A stretch of DNA of 43,618 nucleotides, from contig NZ_FUKR01000064.1 in NCBI RefSeq assembly GCF_900163835.1, positions 1 through 43,618 on the forward strand, in the 5' to 3' direction. Within the stretch, counting starts at the first letter, position 1. Each line of letters starts with the position of its first letter. The notes below the pieces were generated by a model. The model was not told the DNA's origin, searched no databases, and saw nothing but the letters and a program-made list of their open reading frames with translations. Positions 8,473 through 19,896 of the stretch are shown one piece after another. This DNA comes from Mycetocola reblochoni REB411. GTDB lineage: Bacteria; Actinomycetota; Actinomycetes; Actinomycetales; Microbacteriaceae. Position numbers and translations under genes: made by a program.

Positions 8473-9691
8473 TCCTCGCGCGGCGGACGACGCCGCGACG
8501 ACAGGGACCGATGCGTCCGTGCCGCTGTCGGACACCGGCCAGGGAGGGAACGACGGCGGGAAGACGAACGCGGCGGACGATGCCGGGCGCTCCGGCGCGG
8601 ACTCCGAGCGGCGCGGCGGTGCCGAGGTGCTCGCCGAGGGCGAGCGCAGGGAACGGCTGACCGTCGACGGCGTCGCCATGGTCCGGCTGCTCGGCCCGCA
8701 GGACAAGCTGCTTCGCGCCATCGAGCGGGAGCAGCCGGAGGTACGCGTCACGGTCAGGGGCAACGAGATCACGCTCGCCGGCCCCGGGGCCGCCGTTGCC
8801 AGGGCGAGGACCCTCGTCGACGAGCTGACCGCACTGGTGCGCGGCGGCCGCAGCCTCGGCGCGGAGGACGTCGCCGGCTCGGCGAAGGCCATCGGCGATG
8901 GCAAGCCGATCACCGACGTCATCGGGGAGCCGATCCTCACGGTCAGGGGCAAGACCATCAAGCCGAAGACGCCGGGGCAGCGCAGCTACGTCGACGCGAT
9001 CGACGAGAACACCATCGTGTTCGGCATCGGACCGGCCGGAACGGGCAAGACCTACCTGGCGATGGCGAAGGCCGTCCAGGCGCTCCAGCGCCGCGAGGTC
9101 AGCCGTATCATCCTGACCCGTCCCGCGGTCGAGGCGGGCGAGCGGCTGGGCTTCCTCCCCGGGACGCTGACCGACAAGATCGACCCCTACCTGCGGCCGC
9201 TCTACGACGCGCTCAACGAGATGATGGACCCCGACCTCGTGCCCAAGCTGCTCGACTCGGGCACCATCGAGGTCGCGCCGCTGGCGTACATGCGCGGCCG
9301 CACGCTGAACGACTCCTTCGTCGTGCTCGACGAGGCACAGAACACCAGCCCCGAGCAGATGAAGATGTTCCTGACCCGGCTCGGCTTCGGCTCGCGCATG
9401 GTCGTCACCGGCGACATCACCCAGGTGGACCTGCCGGCCGGAGGGTCGGGGCTGCGGATCGTCAGCCGGGTCGTCGACGGCATCGACGACATCCACTTCG
9501 CGCGGCTGGGCAGTGAGGACGTGGTCAGGCACACGCTCGTCGGCCGCATCATCGACGCGTACAGCGCCTGGGATGAGCAGAGTCAGGCGGCCCGCCACGA
9601 GCGCGAGCAGGCGCGGCAGTTCGCCAACAGGGCGGAGCGGCGCGGTGCCGCCCCGCAGGATCGCAGAGGGAAGCGCGGGACGAGCTCATGA
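8459..9691 (+). CDS. phoH: PhoH-like ATPase (YbeZ) with acidic N-terminal extension
   Basis: 410-residue P-loop ATPase of the PhoH/YbeZ family, found with YbeY and linked to rRNA and RNA metabolism. The Walker A motif GPAGTGKT has its Lys at about residue 197, and the Walker B motif VVLDEAQNT has Asp at about residue 291. The TTG start at 8459 has a strong GAGGAGGG five bases upstream, inside the end of the HIT gene. This start gives roughly 70 low-complexity residues rich in Ala, Asp, Gly and Thr before the conserved domain begins at [13 protein letters not shown], longer than I recall for this family. The stop overlaps the ybeY ATG (ATGA). If a later start is used, the extension vanishes. 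Confidence 0.92.
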   Translation: MPDSDPRAADDAATTGTDASVPLSDTGQGGNDGGKTNAADDAGRSGADSERRGGAEVLAEGERRERLTVDGVAMVRLLGPQDKLLRAIEREQPEVRVTVRGNEITLAGPGAAVARARTLVDELTALVRGGRSLGAEDVAGSAKAIGDGKPITDVIGEPILTVRGKTIKPKTPGQRSYVDAIDENTIVFGIGPAGTGKTYLAMAKAVQALQRREVSRIILTRPAVEAGERLGFLPGTLTDKIDPYLRPLYDALNEMMDPDLVPKLLDSGTIEVAPLAYMRGRTLNDSFVVLDEAQNTSPEQMKMFLTRLGFGSRMVVTGDITQVDLPAGGSGLRIVSRVVDGIDDIHFARLGSEDVVRHTLVGRIIDAYSAWDEQSQAARHEREQARQFANRAERRGAAPQDRRGKRGTSS

Positions 9692-10155
9692 GCATCGAGA
9701 TCAACAACGAGTCCGGCGTCGAGGTCGATGAGGCGGCGCTGCTCCGTCTCGGCGACTTCGCGCTCGCGTACCTGCGGGTGAGTCCGGAGGCGGAGCTGAA
9801 CATCCTCCTCGTCGACGAGGCGGCGATGGAACAGCTGCACGTGCAGTGGATGGACGAGCCGGGGCCGACGGACGTGCTCTCCTTCCCCATGGACGAGCTG
9901 CGCCCCGGCACCGAGGACTCGCCCACGCCTGCCGGCATCCTCGGCGACATCGTGCTCTGCCCTCAGGTCGCCGAGGTGCAGGCCCGCGGTGCGGGGCACT
10001 CGACGCAGGCCGAGCTGGAGCTCCTCGCCGCGCACGGCACCCTGCACCTGCTCGGCTTCGACCACGCGGAGCCGGACGAGGAGCGCGAGATGTTCGGACT
10101 GCAGCGCGAGGTCCTGCTCGGGTTCCACCTCGACGAGCGCAAGCGGAGACGCTGA
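9688..10155 (+). CDS. ybeY: Endoribonuclease YbeY
   Basis: 155-residue zinc-dependent single-strand endoribonuclease involved in 16S rRNA 3' maturation and 70S quality control. The metal site is the family signature [11 protein letters not shown] with H116, H120 and H126. The upstream block [15 protein letters not shown] is also diagnostic. It starts within the phoH stop codon and ends overlapping the next start by one base, giving a coupled phoH-ybeY-CNNM-era series. Length is normal. Confidence 0.97.
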   Translation: MSIEINNESGVEVDEAALLRLGDFALAYLRVSPEAELNILLVDEAAMEQLHVQWMDEPGPTDVLSFPMDELRPGTEDSPTPAGILGDIVLCPQVAEVQARGAGHSTQAELELLAAHGTLHLLGFDHAEPDEEREMFGLQREVLLGFHLDERKRRR

Positions 10156-11456
10156 TGCCGGTCGTGCCGTTCCTGGTGCTCGCGATCGTCCTCATCGCTT
10201 TCGCCGCGATGATGGCCGCGGCCGACGCAGCCATCGGCGTGTATTCGCGCGCGGGCATCCTCGAGGTGGCCGACTCGCGCTCACGCGGCGGCGGGGCGCT
10301 GAAGGCGATCGCGGCCGACCCGGTTGCGCACGTGAACGCCATCAACTTCATCAGGATCGCCTCGGAGACGACGGCGGCCGTGCTCGTCACGCTCGTCTTC
10401 GCCGCCGCGTGGGAGTCGCCCTGGCTCGTCCTCGTCGTCTCCGCGCTGGTGATGTCCGCGGCGTCCTTCGTCCTCGTCGGTGCGAGCCCCCGCGGCTTCG
10501 GCCGCAACAACGCGACCGTCATGCTCGTGGTCACCGCTCCGGTGGTCAGGGCCGTCCGCGTGCTGCTCGGCCCGATCGCGAACGCCCTCGTCGCGGCGAG
10601 CAACAGGGTGACCCCGGGGGTGCCGCGCTCCGCGTCGTTCTCGAGCGAGGAGCAGCTGCTGAGCATGGTCGACGAGGCGACGGAGCTCTCCGTGCTCGAG
10701 GAGGACGACCGCGAGCTGATCCACTCGATCTTCGAGTTCAACGAGACGGTCGCCCGCGAGGTCATGGTCCCCCGGACGGACATGGTCACGCTCCAGTCCG
10801 ACGACACCGTGCGCACGGCGATGGCGCTGTTCCTCTCCAGCGGCGTGTCCCGTCTGCCCGTCGTCGGCGAGGACGTCGACGACGTGGTCGGCGTGCTTTA
10901 CCTGCGCGACCTGGCCAAGCACATCTTCGAGCGCGAGCACGGCGCGGAGGACCAGGGTGTCGTCCCGCTGCTGCGCGAGCCGTTCTTCGTCCCGGAGTCG
11001 CAGCAGGTCGACACCCTGATGGCCCAGATGCAGCAGGAGTCCGTGCACCTCGCCCTCGTCGTCGACGAGTACGGCGGGATCGCCGGGCTCGTCACCCTCG
11101 AGGACATCATCGAGGAGCTCGTCGGCGAGATCTCGGACGAGTACGACGGCGAGCAGAGCGACGCGGTCGACCTCGGCGACGGCCGCTGGCGCGTCAGCGC
11201 GCGGCTGGCCGTCGACGAGCTCGGCGAGCTGTTCGGCCGGTCCATCGAGGACGAGGACGTGGACAGCGTCGGCGGACTGCTGGCGAAGACTCTCGGGCGC
11301 TTGCCCGAACGCGGCTCGCGCGTCGTCGTGTCGGGGATCGCCCTGACCGCCGAACGGACCGAGGGCCGATCGAAGAACCTGGTCACGGTGATCGCCGAGG
11401 CGGCCGCTGACCCCACACCCCCCGCGGGGGAGAACACCGAGGAACCCACGTCATGA
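10155..11456 (+). CDS. CNNM/CorC-type membrane protein with CBS pair
   Basis: 433-residue hemolysin-C-like protein. About four hydrophobic segments in residues 1-180 form the CNNM (DUF21) transmembrane domain. The motif FNETVAREVMVPRTDMVTL near residue 190 then leads into a CBS pair that binds nucleotide (about 200-320), and a CorC/HlyC domain closes the protein (about 345-425). Bacterial CNNM proteins are linked to Mg2+ and Co2+ export; hemolysin is a historical name. The ATG overlaps the ybeY stop by one base and the stop overlaps the era ATG by four. The position between ybeY and era is conserved in actinobacteria. Confidence 0.92.
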   Translation: MPVVPFLVLAIVLIAFAAMMAAADAAIGVYSRAGILEVADSRSRGGGALKAIAADPVAHVNAINFIRIASETTAAVLVTLVFAAAWESPWLVLVVSALVMSAASFVLVGASPRGFGRNNATVMLVVTAPVVRAVRVLLGPIANALVAASNRVTPGVPRSASFSSEEQLLSMVDEATELSVLEEDDRELIHSIFEFNETVAREVMVPRTDMVTLQSDDTVRTAMALFLSSGVSRLPVVGEDVDDVVGVLYLRDLAKHIFEREHGAEDQGVVPLLREPFFVPESQQVDTLMAQMQQESVHLALVVDEYGGIAGLVTLEDIIEELVGEISDEYDGEQSDAVDLGDGRWRVSARLAVDELGELFGRSIEDEDVDSVGGLLAKTLGRLPERGSRVVVSGIALTAERTEGRSKNLVTVIAEAAADPTPPAGENTEEPTS

Positions 11457-12361
11457 CCCCCGACAGCACCAGCACGCCGTTCCGCGCCGGATTCGTCTCT
11501 TTCGTCGGCCGGCCCAACGTCGGCAAGTCGACGCTCACCAACGCACTCGTCGGCGAGAAGGTCGCCATCACCAGCGCCAAGCCCCAGACGACCAGACGAG
11601 CCATCAGGGGGATCGTGCACCGCGACTCCGGCCAGCTCATCATCGTCGACACCCCCGGCATCCACCGCCCGCGGACGCTGCTCGGGGAGCGGCTGAACGA
11701 CCTCGTCCAGGCCACGCTCGGCGACGTCGACGTGATCGGTTTCTGCGTCCCCGCGACGGAGAAGATCGGCCCGGGCGACCGGTTCATCAACACCCAGCTC
11801 GACGACTACCCCCGGGCGAAGAAGGTCGCGATCATCACGAAGGTCGACGACGCCTCCTCGGCGCACGTCGCCGAGCACCTCGTCGAGGTGCAGCAGCTGC
11901 GCGAGTGGGACCTCATCATCCCGGTGTCCGCCGTCGACGGCTTCCAGCTCACGCAGCTCGTGGACGAGCTGGTCGCGCTGATGCCGGAGTCGGAGCCGCT
12001 GTACCCGGAGGACTCCGTCACCGACGAGAGCATCGACGACCGCATCGCCGAGTACGTCAGGGAGGCGGCACTCGAGGGCGTGCACGAGGAGTTGCCCCAC
12101 TCGATCGCCGTGACGGTCGAGGACCGCATCCCGCGCGGGGACAGCGACATCGTCGACGTGTACGTCAACATCTTCGTCGAGCGGGACAGCCAGAAGGCGA
12201 TCATCATCGGGAAGGGCGGCAGCCGCATCCGCGACGTCGGCAAGGCCGCGCGCGTGCAGATCGAGGCGCTGCTGGGCACGCGGGTGTTCCTGTCTGTCCG
12301 CGTGAAGGTCGCCAAGGACTGGCAGAGGGACCCCAAGCTGCTCGGCCGTCTGGGGTTCTGA
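11453..12361 (+). CDS. era: GTPase Era
   Basis: 302-residue GTPase that binds the 3' end of 16S rRNA and acts in 30S assembly. The G1 motif GRPNVGKS has its Lys at residue 25, the G2 region is KPQTTR, and G3 is DTPG. The G4 motif reads TKVD rather than the classical NKxD; Thr at this position is, as I recall, common in actinobacterial Era. The C-terminal KH domain contains GKGGSRIRDVGKAAR near residue 252. It starts inside the upstream stop (ATGA), and only six bases separate it from the histidine kinase gene. Confidence 0.97.
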   Translation: MTPDSTSTPFRAGFVSFVGRPNVGKSTLTNALVGEKVAITSAKPQTTRRAIRGIVHRDSGQLIIVDTPGIHRPRTLLGERLNDLVQATLGDVDVIGFCVPATEKIGPGDRFINTQLDDYPRAKKVAIITKVDDASSAHVAEHLVEVQQLREWDLIIPVSAVDGFQLTQLVDELVALMPESEPLYPEDSVTDESIDDRIAEYVREAALEGVHEELPHSIAVTVEDRIPRGDSDIVDVYVNIFVERDSQKAIIIGKGGSRIRDVGKAARVQIEALLGTRVFLSVRVKVAKDWQRDPKLLGRLGF

Positions 12362-12367
12362 GCGGGC

Positions 12368-13579
12368 ATGTTCTCCTTCCGCTCGATCGCCAGACGCGAG
12401 CTGCTCGCCGACATCGGCATCGCGGCGGGCTTCTGGCTGCTGTGCGCGCTGCTGGATGTGGTGCTCGGCGGGTGGCAGGGGATCGTCGTCGGTCTGGCGA
12501 TGATGCTCGCGCTGACGCTGCGCCGCCTCTCGCCGTCCCTCGCGCTGGTGACGGCGTGGGCGGGGGTGGCCGTCCAGCTGCTCGCCGGGCTTCCCGTGCT
12601 GGCGTCGAACCTGGCGATCTTCGGCGTGCTCTTCGCGACCGCGGCGTACGGCACGCGCCGGGTGCGGACCTTCGGCCTGGTCAGCGCGATCGGCGGGGGG
12701 CTGCTGGCGGCGGGCTACCTAGTCGGCCTGGTCGGCCTCGACGTCGGCTTCTCCAACGACGGCCGCGAGGTCGCCGGTCGTTGGCTGTTCACCCTCATCC
12801 TCGGTGCGCTGATCGCCTTCGTCCTCGTCCTGGCATGGCTGGTCGGGCTGCTGGTGCGCTCCAGCCGGATCGCCGCGGGGGAGCGGCGGGCCGGGATCGA
12901 GGCGGAGGAGAGCAGGCGACGCGCCGAGCAGCAGAGCATCGCGCTGGAGGAGCGCAACCGCATCGCGCGTGACATGCACGACGTCGTCGCGCACTCCCTC
13001 GCGGTCGTCATCGCCCAGGCGGACGGGGCCCGCTACGTGCTGCACCGGGACCCCGAGCTCGCCGCGAGCACGCTCGACACGATCGCCGACACCGCACGGG
13101 GAGCCCTCGGCGAGGTGCGCGTGCTCCTGGCCGAGCTCAGGCACGACAGCGCGGAGCGTCCCCAGCCGGGGGCCCGCGACGTCGACGCGCTCATCGCCCA
13201 GATGCGAGCGGCCGGGCTGCGGATCCGCGCGACCGTGACCGGTGCCCCGCCCGCGGACATGGTGATGACCCATCAGATGGCGCTCTACCGGATCCTCCAG
13301 GAGTCGTTGACGAACGCGCTGCGCCACGGCGACACGGCCCAGGAGGTGCTGCTCGGACTCGACTGGCAACCGGACGGCGTCAGCGTCCGCGTCGAGAACG
13401 CCGGTTCCACCCCGTTCGACCCGGTCTCCAGCGGCGGACACGGCCTGCCGGGTATGAAGGAGAGGGCCAGCATCGTCGGCGGCCGGCTCTCCGCCGCCCC
13501 GATCTCCCCGACGCGCTTCCTCGTGTCGGCCCACATCCCCTCCGGCGGACGGCCGGAACCGAGAGGACAGTCGCAATGA
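12368..13579 (+). CDS. Sensor histidine kinase (HisKA_3 type)
   Basis: 403-residue membrane histidine kinase of the NarL/DesK class. Residues 1-165 are hydrophobic, with about five or six membrane segments and no large extracellular sensor domain. A charged coiled stretch rich in Glu and Arg follows. The dimerisation/phosphoacceptor motif is ERNRIARDMHDVVAHSLAV with His at about residue 204. The ATPase part has an N-box-like ESLTNALRHG and a G-box GGHGLPGMKERASIVGG. It is translationally coupled (ATGA) to the response regulator behind it. The signal sensed cannot be told. It may be read from the era operon, although this pair is probably accessory. Confidence 0.93.
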   Translation: MFSFRSIARRELLADIGIAAGFWLLCALLDVVLGGWQGIVVGLAMMLALTLRRLSPSLALVTAWAGVAVQLLAGLPVLASNLAIFGVLFATAAYGTRRVRTFGLVSAIGGGLLAAGYLVGLVGLDVGFSNDGREVAGRWLFTLILGALIAFVLVLAWLVGLLVRSSRIAAGERRAGIEAEESRRRAEQQSIALEERNRIARDMHDVVAHSLAVVIAQADGARYVLHRDPELAASTLDTIADTARGALGEVRVLLAELRHDSAERPQPGARDVDALIAQMRAAGLRIRATVTGAPPADMVMTHQMALYRILQESLTNALRHGDTAQEVLLGLDWQPDGVSVRVENAGSTPFDPVSSGGHGLPGMKERASIVGGRLSAAPISPTRFLVSAHIPSGGRPEPRGQSQ

Positions 13580-14283
13580 CAGACAACACCGATGCCGGCA
13601 CGCCGATCCGCGTGGCGCTCGTCGACGACCAGGCGCTCTTCCGTGCGGGCATCCGGATGGTCATCCAGTCGCAGCCGGACATGGAGTTCGTGGGTGAGGC
13701 GGGGGACGGGCGTGAGGCGCTCCGCCTCGTCGTCGAGACCGCGCCCGACATCATCCTGATGGACGTGCGCATGCCCGTGATGGACGGGATCACCGCGACG
13801 AAGGAGATCCTCGCGCGCGTCGACGCCTCTGGCGCCCATCCGACGCGGATCATCGTGCTCACAACCTTCGACCTCGACGCCGACGCCGCGGAGGCGCTCC
13901 GGATGGGGGCGAGCGGGTTCCTGCTGAAGGACACCCGGCCCGACCTGCTGCTCGCGGCCATCCGGACGGCGCACTCGGGCAGCGCGGTCATCGCCCCCGG
14001 CCAGACCCAGGCGCTCTTCGCCGGTCTCGCCGCGCCGGAGCCGGAACGGAGCGTTCCCGCCAGCTACGAGACGCTCACGCAGCGCGAGCGCGACGTGTTC
14101 CAGCTCGCCGCGAAGGGGATGAGCAACCAGGAGATCGCCAGGACCGAGTACGTGAGCGAGACGACGGTGAAGACGCACATCTCCCGGATCCTCGCGAAGC
14201 TGGCGCTGCGGGACCGCGTGCAGCTCGTCGTGTTCGCCTACGAGACCGGTCTGCTCTCGCCCGGGGGTGAGGACGGCGCCTGA
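13576..14283 (+). CDS. NarL/LuxR-type response regulator
   Basis: 235-residue two-domain response regulator. The receiver domain has the acidic pair DD in VALVDDQALF, the phosphoacceptor D63 in IILMDVRMP, and the conserved Lys in FLLKDTRPD. The C-terminal LuxR helix-turn-helix includes LTQRERDVFQLAAKGMSNQE and ETTVKTHISRILAKL. It is the partner of the preceding kinase by overlap and class. Targets are unknown; in such actinobacterial pairs, adjacent transporters or stress genes are common targets, but none lies nearby. Confidence 0.94.
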   Translation: MTDNTDAGTPIRVALVDDQALFRAGIRMVIQSQPDMEFVGEAGDGREALRLVVETAPDIILMDVRMPVMDGITATKEILARVDASGAHPTRIIVLTTFDLDADAAEALRMGASGFLLKDTRPDLLLAAIRTAHSGSAVIAPGQTQALFAGLAAPEPERSVPASYETLTQRERDVFQLAAKGMSNQEIARTEYVSETTVKTHISRILAKLALRDRVQLVVFAYETGLLSPGGEDGA

Positions 14284-14290
14284 GCGGTGC

Positions 14291-14296
14291 TACGCT
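14291..14296 (+). promoter_or_regulatory. -10 box for the leuA leader transcript
   Basis: TACGCT is followed after exactly six bases by the GTG of the leader peptide at 14303, so the leader peptide would be translated from a leaderless end. A second TACGCT at 14404-14409 within a repeat of the same nine bases (CTACGCTGA) lies just before leuA and could give a second, near-leaderless leuA transcript. I could not place a good -35 box for either. Confidence 0.5.
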
Positions 14297-14302
14297 GACA
14301 CC

Positions 14303-16182
<1,880 letters not shown>

Positions 16183-16277
16183 GCCGACCGACCGGACGAC
16201 CCCGCCGGGCGATCGTGGGCGGCCCCGTGCCCGTGCCGACGCCCGGCCGGGGGCCCGGTCCCGGTTAGGCTGGGAAC

Positions 16278-16712
16278 ATGAGCGTTGACACCAGCGAGCG
16301 TATCTGGAACCGAGCGGCCGACTTCTCCTCGCCCGACGAGGCGGAGTTCCGGGGCGACGCCGCGCTGCACCGCGTCCTGGTCTTCCACGGCTCGGTGATG
16401 AACGGCGGCCTCTTCGAGGCGGTTCGATCCTACGCGCACGACGAGGAGTACCCGCTCGAGGCCGTGACCGAGGCTTTCGGTCTCCTCGGGGCGGAGAACG
16501 TCGTCGGGGTCGTCGAGGCGGCCGAGCGGGAGATCGAGGAGTTGCGCGAGGAGCACGACGACGAGGACGAGGACGACGAATCCCAGGCTGTGTGGGAGGA
16601 GGCGGAGGAACGGGTCAACGGGCGCTATCCGCTCGACGACACGGACCTCGAACGGCTCCTCGAGGCCGCCCTGATCGCCGACCCCGAGCTGTTCGCGCCC
16701 GTCGCCGACTGA
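16278..16712 (+). CDS. Small acidic protein, DUF4375/DMP19-like
   Basis: 144-residue, strongly acidic soluble protein of unknown function. The segment [13 protein letters not shown] followed by [22 protein letters not shown] resembles the DMP19/DUF4375 fold, whose members carry an NGGF-type motif and helical repeats. An acidic run [13 protein letters not shown] sits near residue 95. A -10-like TAGGCT (16266-16271) lies six bases before the ATG, so the transcript is probably leaderless. It stands alone between leuA and a convergent channel gene. The family call is tentative; the gene itself is well supported by promoter, codon pattern and lack of competing frames. Bases 16183-16277 hold only GC-rich spacer and this promoter. 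Confidence 0.75.
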   Translation: MSVDTSERIWNRAADFSSPDEAEFRGDAALHRVLVFHGSVMNGGLFEAVRSYAHDEEYPLEAVTEAFGLLGAENVVGVVEAAEREIEELREEHDDEDEDDESQAVWEEAEERVNGRYPLDDTDLERLLEAALIADPELFAPVAD

Positions 16713-16796
16713 GCGGCCGGCTCCCCGGCACCGGCGTGCGCGGCGAGGTGCGGGCGGCCGCCCTGCCGGTGCGTTCCGGCGCCGCTGCGTCGTTGG

Positions 16797-17558
16797 TCAG
16801 CTGCCGTCCGTGCCGCTCGTGCCGTCCGTGCCGCTTGTGCCGCCGTCCCCCTCGCCCCGCGTCCGGACGCCGGGACGCCGCAGCCGCCACCGCTGCCGGC
16901 TGTCCCTGCGGCGACGCCAGCTTCCCCATCCGGCGATCGCCCGCTGCCGGGGCAGGCTCCAGCCGTACCTGACCGAGAGGAGGCGGGTGAGCGCGACGAG
17001 GACGACGCAGGCGAGCCCGGCGACGGCGATGTCGGCCCCCACGGCGTTGAGGCCGACGAGCACGAGAGCCCCCACGCCGGAGGAGACGCCGACGAGCGAC
17101 CCCACGTGCATGATCGCGACGGGCAGGTCCAGCATGACGTCCCTGATCGCACCCCCGCCGGCGGCCGCGACGATCCCGATGAACACCGCGGGCGCCTCCG
17201 GCAGCCCCGCCGCGATCGCCTTCGACGCCCCGATCGCGCAGAACAGGCCCATCGCGAGAGCATCAAGCCCGATGATGAGCCACTCCACGCGACTGAACAC
17301 CCGCAGCAACAGCATCCCCAGCAGCGCGCTGCCCGCGGCGACGAGGATGTACCCGTTGTCCTGCATGGTCGCCGGCGGCACGCCGATGAGGATGTCGCGG
17401 GCGAAGCCGCCGCCGAGGCCGACGGCGATGCCGATGATCACGATCCCGAGCAGGTCGAGCCCCCGCTCGACGAGCCGTCCGGCGAACATCGCGCCCTGGA
17501 CGGCGCCGATGCCGACCGCGAGCAGGTCGAGCCACATCGGGATCACGAAGGAGGTCAC
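16797..17558 (-). CDS. TRIC-family cation channel (UPF0126/YadS-like)
   Basis: 253-residue integral membrane protein with two homologous halves of three segments each plus a seventh, the TRIC plan. The repeats [14 protein letters not shown] and [14 protein letters not shown] mark the two halves. Bacterial TRIC proteins are trimeric K+-permeable channels. The GTG at 17558 follows a TTGAAT-like box by six bases, which suggests a leaderless start; the frame is open further upstream but into recO. The C-terminus is a basic stretch followed by a low-complexity Gly/Thr/Ser/Asp tail encoded by an 18-bp tandem repeat. It is divergent from recO with about 58 bases between the start codons. Confidence 0.88.
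   Translation of the reverse strand: MTSFVIPMWLDLLAVGIGAVQGAMFAGRLVERGLDLLGIVIIGIAVGLGGGFARDILIGVPPATMQDNGYILVAAGSALLGMLLLRVFSRVEWLIIGLDALAMGLFCAIGASKAIAAGLPEAPAVFIGIVAAAGGGAIRDVMLDLPVAIMHVGSLVGVSSGVGALVLVGLNAVGADIAVAGLACVVLVALTRLLSVRYGWSLPRQRAIAGWGSWRRRRDSRQRWRLRRPGVRTRGEGDGGTSGTDGTSGTDGS
16803..16838. repeat. 18-bp tandem repeat in the TRIC gene tail
   Basis: Two adjacent 18-base units, 16803-16820 and 16821-16838, differ at one base. On the minus strand they encode the repeat TSGTDG in the extreme C-terminus of the channel protein. The unit is a multiple of three, so copy changes would leave the frame intact. Confidence 0.7.
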
Positions 17559-17604
17559 CGGATCATTCAATCCTGTCGGGGCGGCTGCGCGCCAACGGAC
17601 GGGG

Positions 17605-17610
17605 GATAAT
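17605..17610 (+). promoter_or_regulatory. -10 box for recO
   Basis: GATAAT matches TATAAT at five of six bases and lies six bases before the recO ATG, indicating a leaderless recO-uppS transcript. No convincing -35 box is visible. Confidence 0.55.
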
Positions 17611-17616
17611 CGGGGT

Positions 17617-18354
17617 ATGCCGTTGTACCGAGATGAGGCCGTCGTGCTGCGTACCCACAAGCTGGGCGAGGCCGACCGCATCATCACGATGCTCTCCCGC
17701 CGCCACGGCAAGATCAGGGCGGTCGCGAAGGGGGTCAGGCGCACGAGCAGCCGTTTCGGGTCCCGGCTGGAGCCGTTCATGGTCGTGGACGTCCAGCTGT
17801 ACGAGGGGCGCTCGCTCGACACGATCACGCAGGCGGAGTCCCTCGCCGGGTACGGTGCGGCGATCGTCGCCGACTACTCCGCCTACACGGCGGCCAGCGT
17901 CATGGTCGAGACCGCCGACCGGCTGAGCGAGGCGGAGTCGAGCGTGCAGCAGTACCTTCTGCTCGTCGGCGCGCTGCGCTCGCTCGCCAGAGCCGAGCAC
18001 CCCTCGGACCTGGCGAGGGACTCGTACCTGCTGCGTGCGCTGTCCCTCGCCGGCTGGGCCCCGAGCTTCGACGACTGTGCCCGCTGCGGGGCGCCCGGCC
18101 CCCACGATCACGTCGTCGTGCAGCTGGGCGGCGCGGTCTGCCCCGACTGCGCCCCTCCCGGCAGCCCCGTGCTTGATGCCGGGACGAGGGAGCTCCTGGT
18201 GGCGCTGCTCCGCGGCGACTGGGATCGCGCCGAGGCGAGCGACGACAGGGTGCGCTCACGCGCCGGCGGTATCGTCTCCGCATACACCAACTGGCATCTG
18301 GACCGCGGCCTGCGGTCGATGTCGCACGTCGAAAGCGAGCGCACCACCCCGTGA
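17617..18354 (+). CDS. recO: DNA repair protein RecO
   Basis: 245-residue mediator protein of the RecFOR pathway that helps load RecA onto SSB-coated DNA. The N-terminal OB-fold has [19 protein letters not shown] and [14 protein letters not shown]. The helical C-terminal part contains the zinc-binding-type CARCG and CPDC pairs seen in many Gram-positive RecO proteins. Length is normal. The ATG is fixed by the -10 box six bases upstream. The stop overlaps the uppS GTG (GTGA), a conserved actinobacterial pair. Confidence 0.95.
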   Translation: MPLYRDEAVVLRTHKLGEADRIITMLSRRHGKIRAVAKGVRRTSSRFGSRLEPFMVVDVQLYEGRSLDTITQAESLAGYGAAIVADYSAYTAASVMVETADRLSEAESSVQQYLLLVGALRSLARAEHPSDLARDSYLLRALSLAGWAPSFDDCARCGAPGPHDHVVVQLGGAVCPDCAPPGSPVLDAGTRELLVALLRGDWDRAEASDDRVRSRAGGIVSAYTNWHLDRGLRSMSHVESERTTP

Positions 18355-19187
18355 AACCGTTCCGTCTCACCCACAAGGACGCCGCGCCGATCCGCCCCCT
18401 CGACTGGACGGGCGAGCGGCCTCCCGCCTTCCCCTCCGGCTCCGTCCCCGAGCACGTCGCCATCGTCATGGACGGCAACGGCCGCTGGGCGAACCGGCAG
18501 GGGCTTCCCCGCGTCGAGGGGCACAGAGCGGGGGAGGAGACGATGCTCGACGTCGTCGCCGGCGCCGTCCAGGCCGGGGTGAAGGAGCTGAGCCTGTACG
18601 CGTTCTCGACCGAGAACTGGGCGCGTTCCGCCGACGAGGTTCGCTTCCTGATGGGCTTCAACCGTGACGTCCTGCACCGTCGCCGCGACCAGCTCAACGC
18701 CTGGAATGTGCGGGTCCGCTGGACGGGCCGCGAGCCGCGGCTGTGGCGCTCCGTGCTCTCGGAGCTGCGCTACGCCGAGAAGCTGACCAGGGACAACACC
18801 GGCATGGTGCTCAACATGTGCGTCAACTACGGCGGCCGGAACGAGATCGTCGACGCGGTCAGGCAGATCGCCGCCGAGGTCGCGGCGGGGCGGCACTCCG
18901 TGCGCTCCATCTCCGAGAAGACGATCGCGGCGCACCTCTACCAGCCGTCGATGCGCCCGGTGGACCTGTTCGTCCGCTCCAGCGGCGAGCAGCGCACGAG
19001 CAACTTCCTGCTCTGGCAGAGCGCGTACGCCGAGCTGGTGTTCCTCGACACGCTCTGGCCGGACTTCCGTCGTTCCCACCTCTGGGGGGCGATCGGGGAG
19101 TACGTCTCCCGGGACCGCCGTTTCGGCGGCGCGATCGACACGCCGGAGCCGGACGCCGGGACACCGGCCGGGGCTGCGGGGGAATAG
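18351..19187 (+). CDS. uppS: Isoprenyl (polyprenyl) diphosphate synthase
   Basis: 278-residue cis-prenyltransferase that makes the long-chain polyprenyl diphosphate carrier for cell-wall synthesis by adding isopentenyl units. The signature VMDGNGRWA has the catalytic Asp at residue 41. [19 protein letters not shown], the basic [10 protein letters not shown] segment and [20 protein letters not shown] follow in the family order. The GTG start overlaps the recO stop. Chain length (C50 or C55) cannot be read reliably here. A short Ala/Gly-rich C-terminal tail is of no obvious meaning. Confidence 0.95.
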   Translation: MKPFRLTHKDAAPIRPLDWTGERPPAFPSGSVPEHVAIVMDGNGRWANRQGLPRVEGHRAGEETMLDVVAGAVQAGVKELSLYAFSTENWARSADEVRFLMGFNRDVLHRRRDQLNAWNVRVRWTGREPRLWRSVLSELRYAEKLTRDNTGMVLNMCVNYGGRNEIVDAVRQIAAEVAAGRHSVRSISEKTIAAHLYQPSMRPVDLFVRSSGEQRTSNFLLWQSAYAELVFLDTLWPDFRRSHLWGAIGEYVSRDRRFGGAIDTPEPDAGTPAGAAGE

Positions 19188-19215
19188 CGTCCGCTCGGCG
19201 GCGGTTGGCGCTGGT

Positions 19216-19896
19216 GTGACTGACACCCTCACCGTCGACATCTGGTCGGACATCGCCTGCCCCTGGTGCTACATCGGCAAGACGCGTTTCGAGCGCGCCG
19301 TCTCCGCGGTCAGCGCGGACGGGACCGTGCGCATCGAGACGCGGATGCACTCGTACGAGCTCGCCCCCGACACCCCCGAGCGGTTCCACGGCAGCGAGAC
19401 GGACTTCCTCGTCGAGCACAAGGGCGTACCGGCGGACCAGGTGGCGCAGATGCTCGAGCAGGTGACCCGCGTCGCCGCGGAGACGGGCCTCGACTACGAC
19501 TTCGACCGCCTCCAGCACGCCAACACGCGGCGGGCCCACGAACTGCTGCACATCGCCGCGGAGGCCGGGCGAGAGCGCGAGACGCTGGACGTGCTGTTCC
19601 GCGCCTACTTCACCGAGGGGCGCTCGATCCGCACAGTCGACGACCTCGTCGTCCTGGCCGTGGAGGCCGGTCTGGACGCGGACGCCGCCCGTGCGGCGCT
19701 CGACGACGGCCGGTTCGCCGACGCGGTCAGCGCGGACATCGCTCAGGCGCAGACCATCGGCGTTCCCGGCGTCCCGTTCTTCGTCTTCGACGGCCGCTAC
19801 GCCGTGTCCGGGGCTCAGGAGACCACGGTCTTCGAACAGGTCATCCGTCAGGTCCTCGCCGCGCGAGCGGACGGTTCGGAGGCCGACGATGAGTGA
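19216..19896 (+). CDS. DsbA-family (FrnE-like) oxidoreductase
   Basis: 226-residue cytoplasmic thioredoxin-fold protein of the DsbA/2-hydroxychromene isomerase superfamily, FrnE-like branch. The active-site motif CPWC (C15, C18) lies in WSDIACPWCYIGKTRFE. A helical insertion follows, then the cis-Pro region GVPGVPFFVFDGRYAVSGAQ. There is no signal peptide, so it is not a secreted Dsb protein. The GTG at 19216 gives the normal N-terminus; I see no clear ribosome-binding site. A short open frame overlaps its 3' end. The substrate is unknown; thiol redox or glutathione-type chemistry is inferred from the fold. Confidence 0.9.
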   Translation: MTDTLTVDIWSDIACPWCYIGKTRFERAVSAVSADGTVRIETRMHSYELAPDTPERFHGSETDFLVEHKGVPADQVAQMLEQVTRVAAETGLDYDFDRLQHANTRRAHELLHIAAEAGRERETLDVLFRAYFTEGRSIRTVDDLVVLAVEAGLDADAARAALDDGRFADAVSADIAQAQTIGVPGVPFFVFDGRYAVSGAQETTVFEQVIRQVLAARADGSEADDE

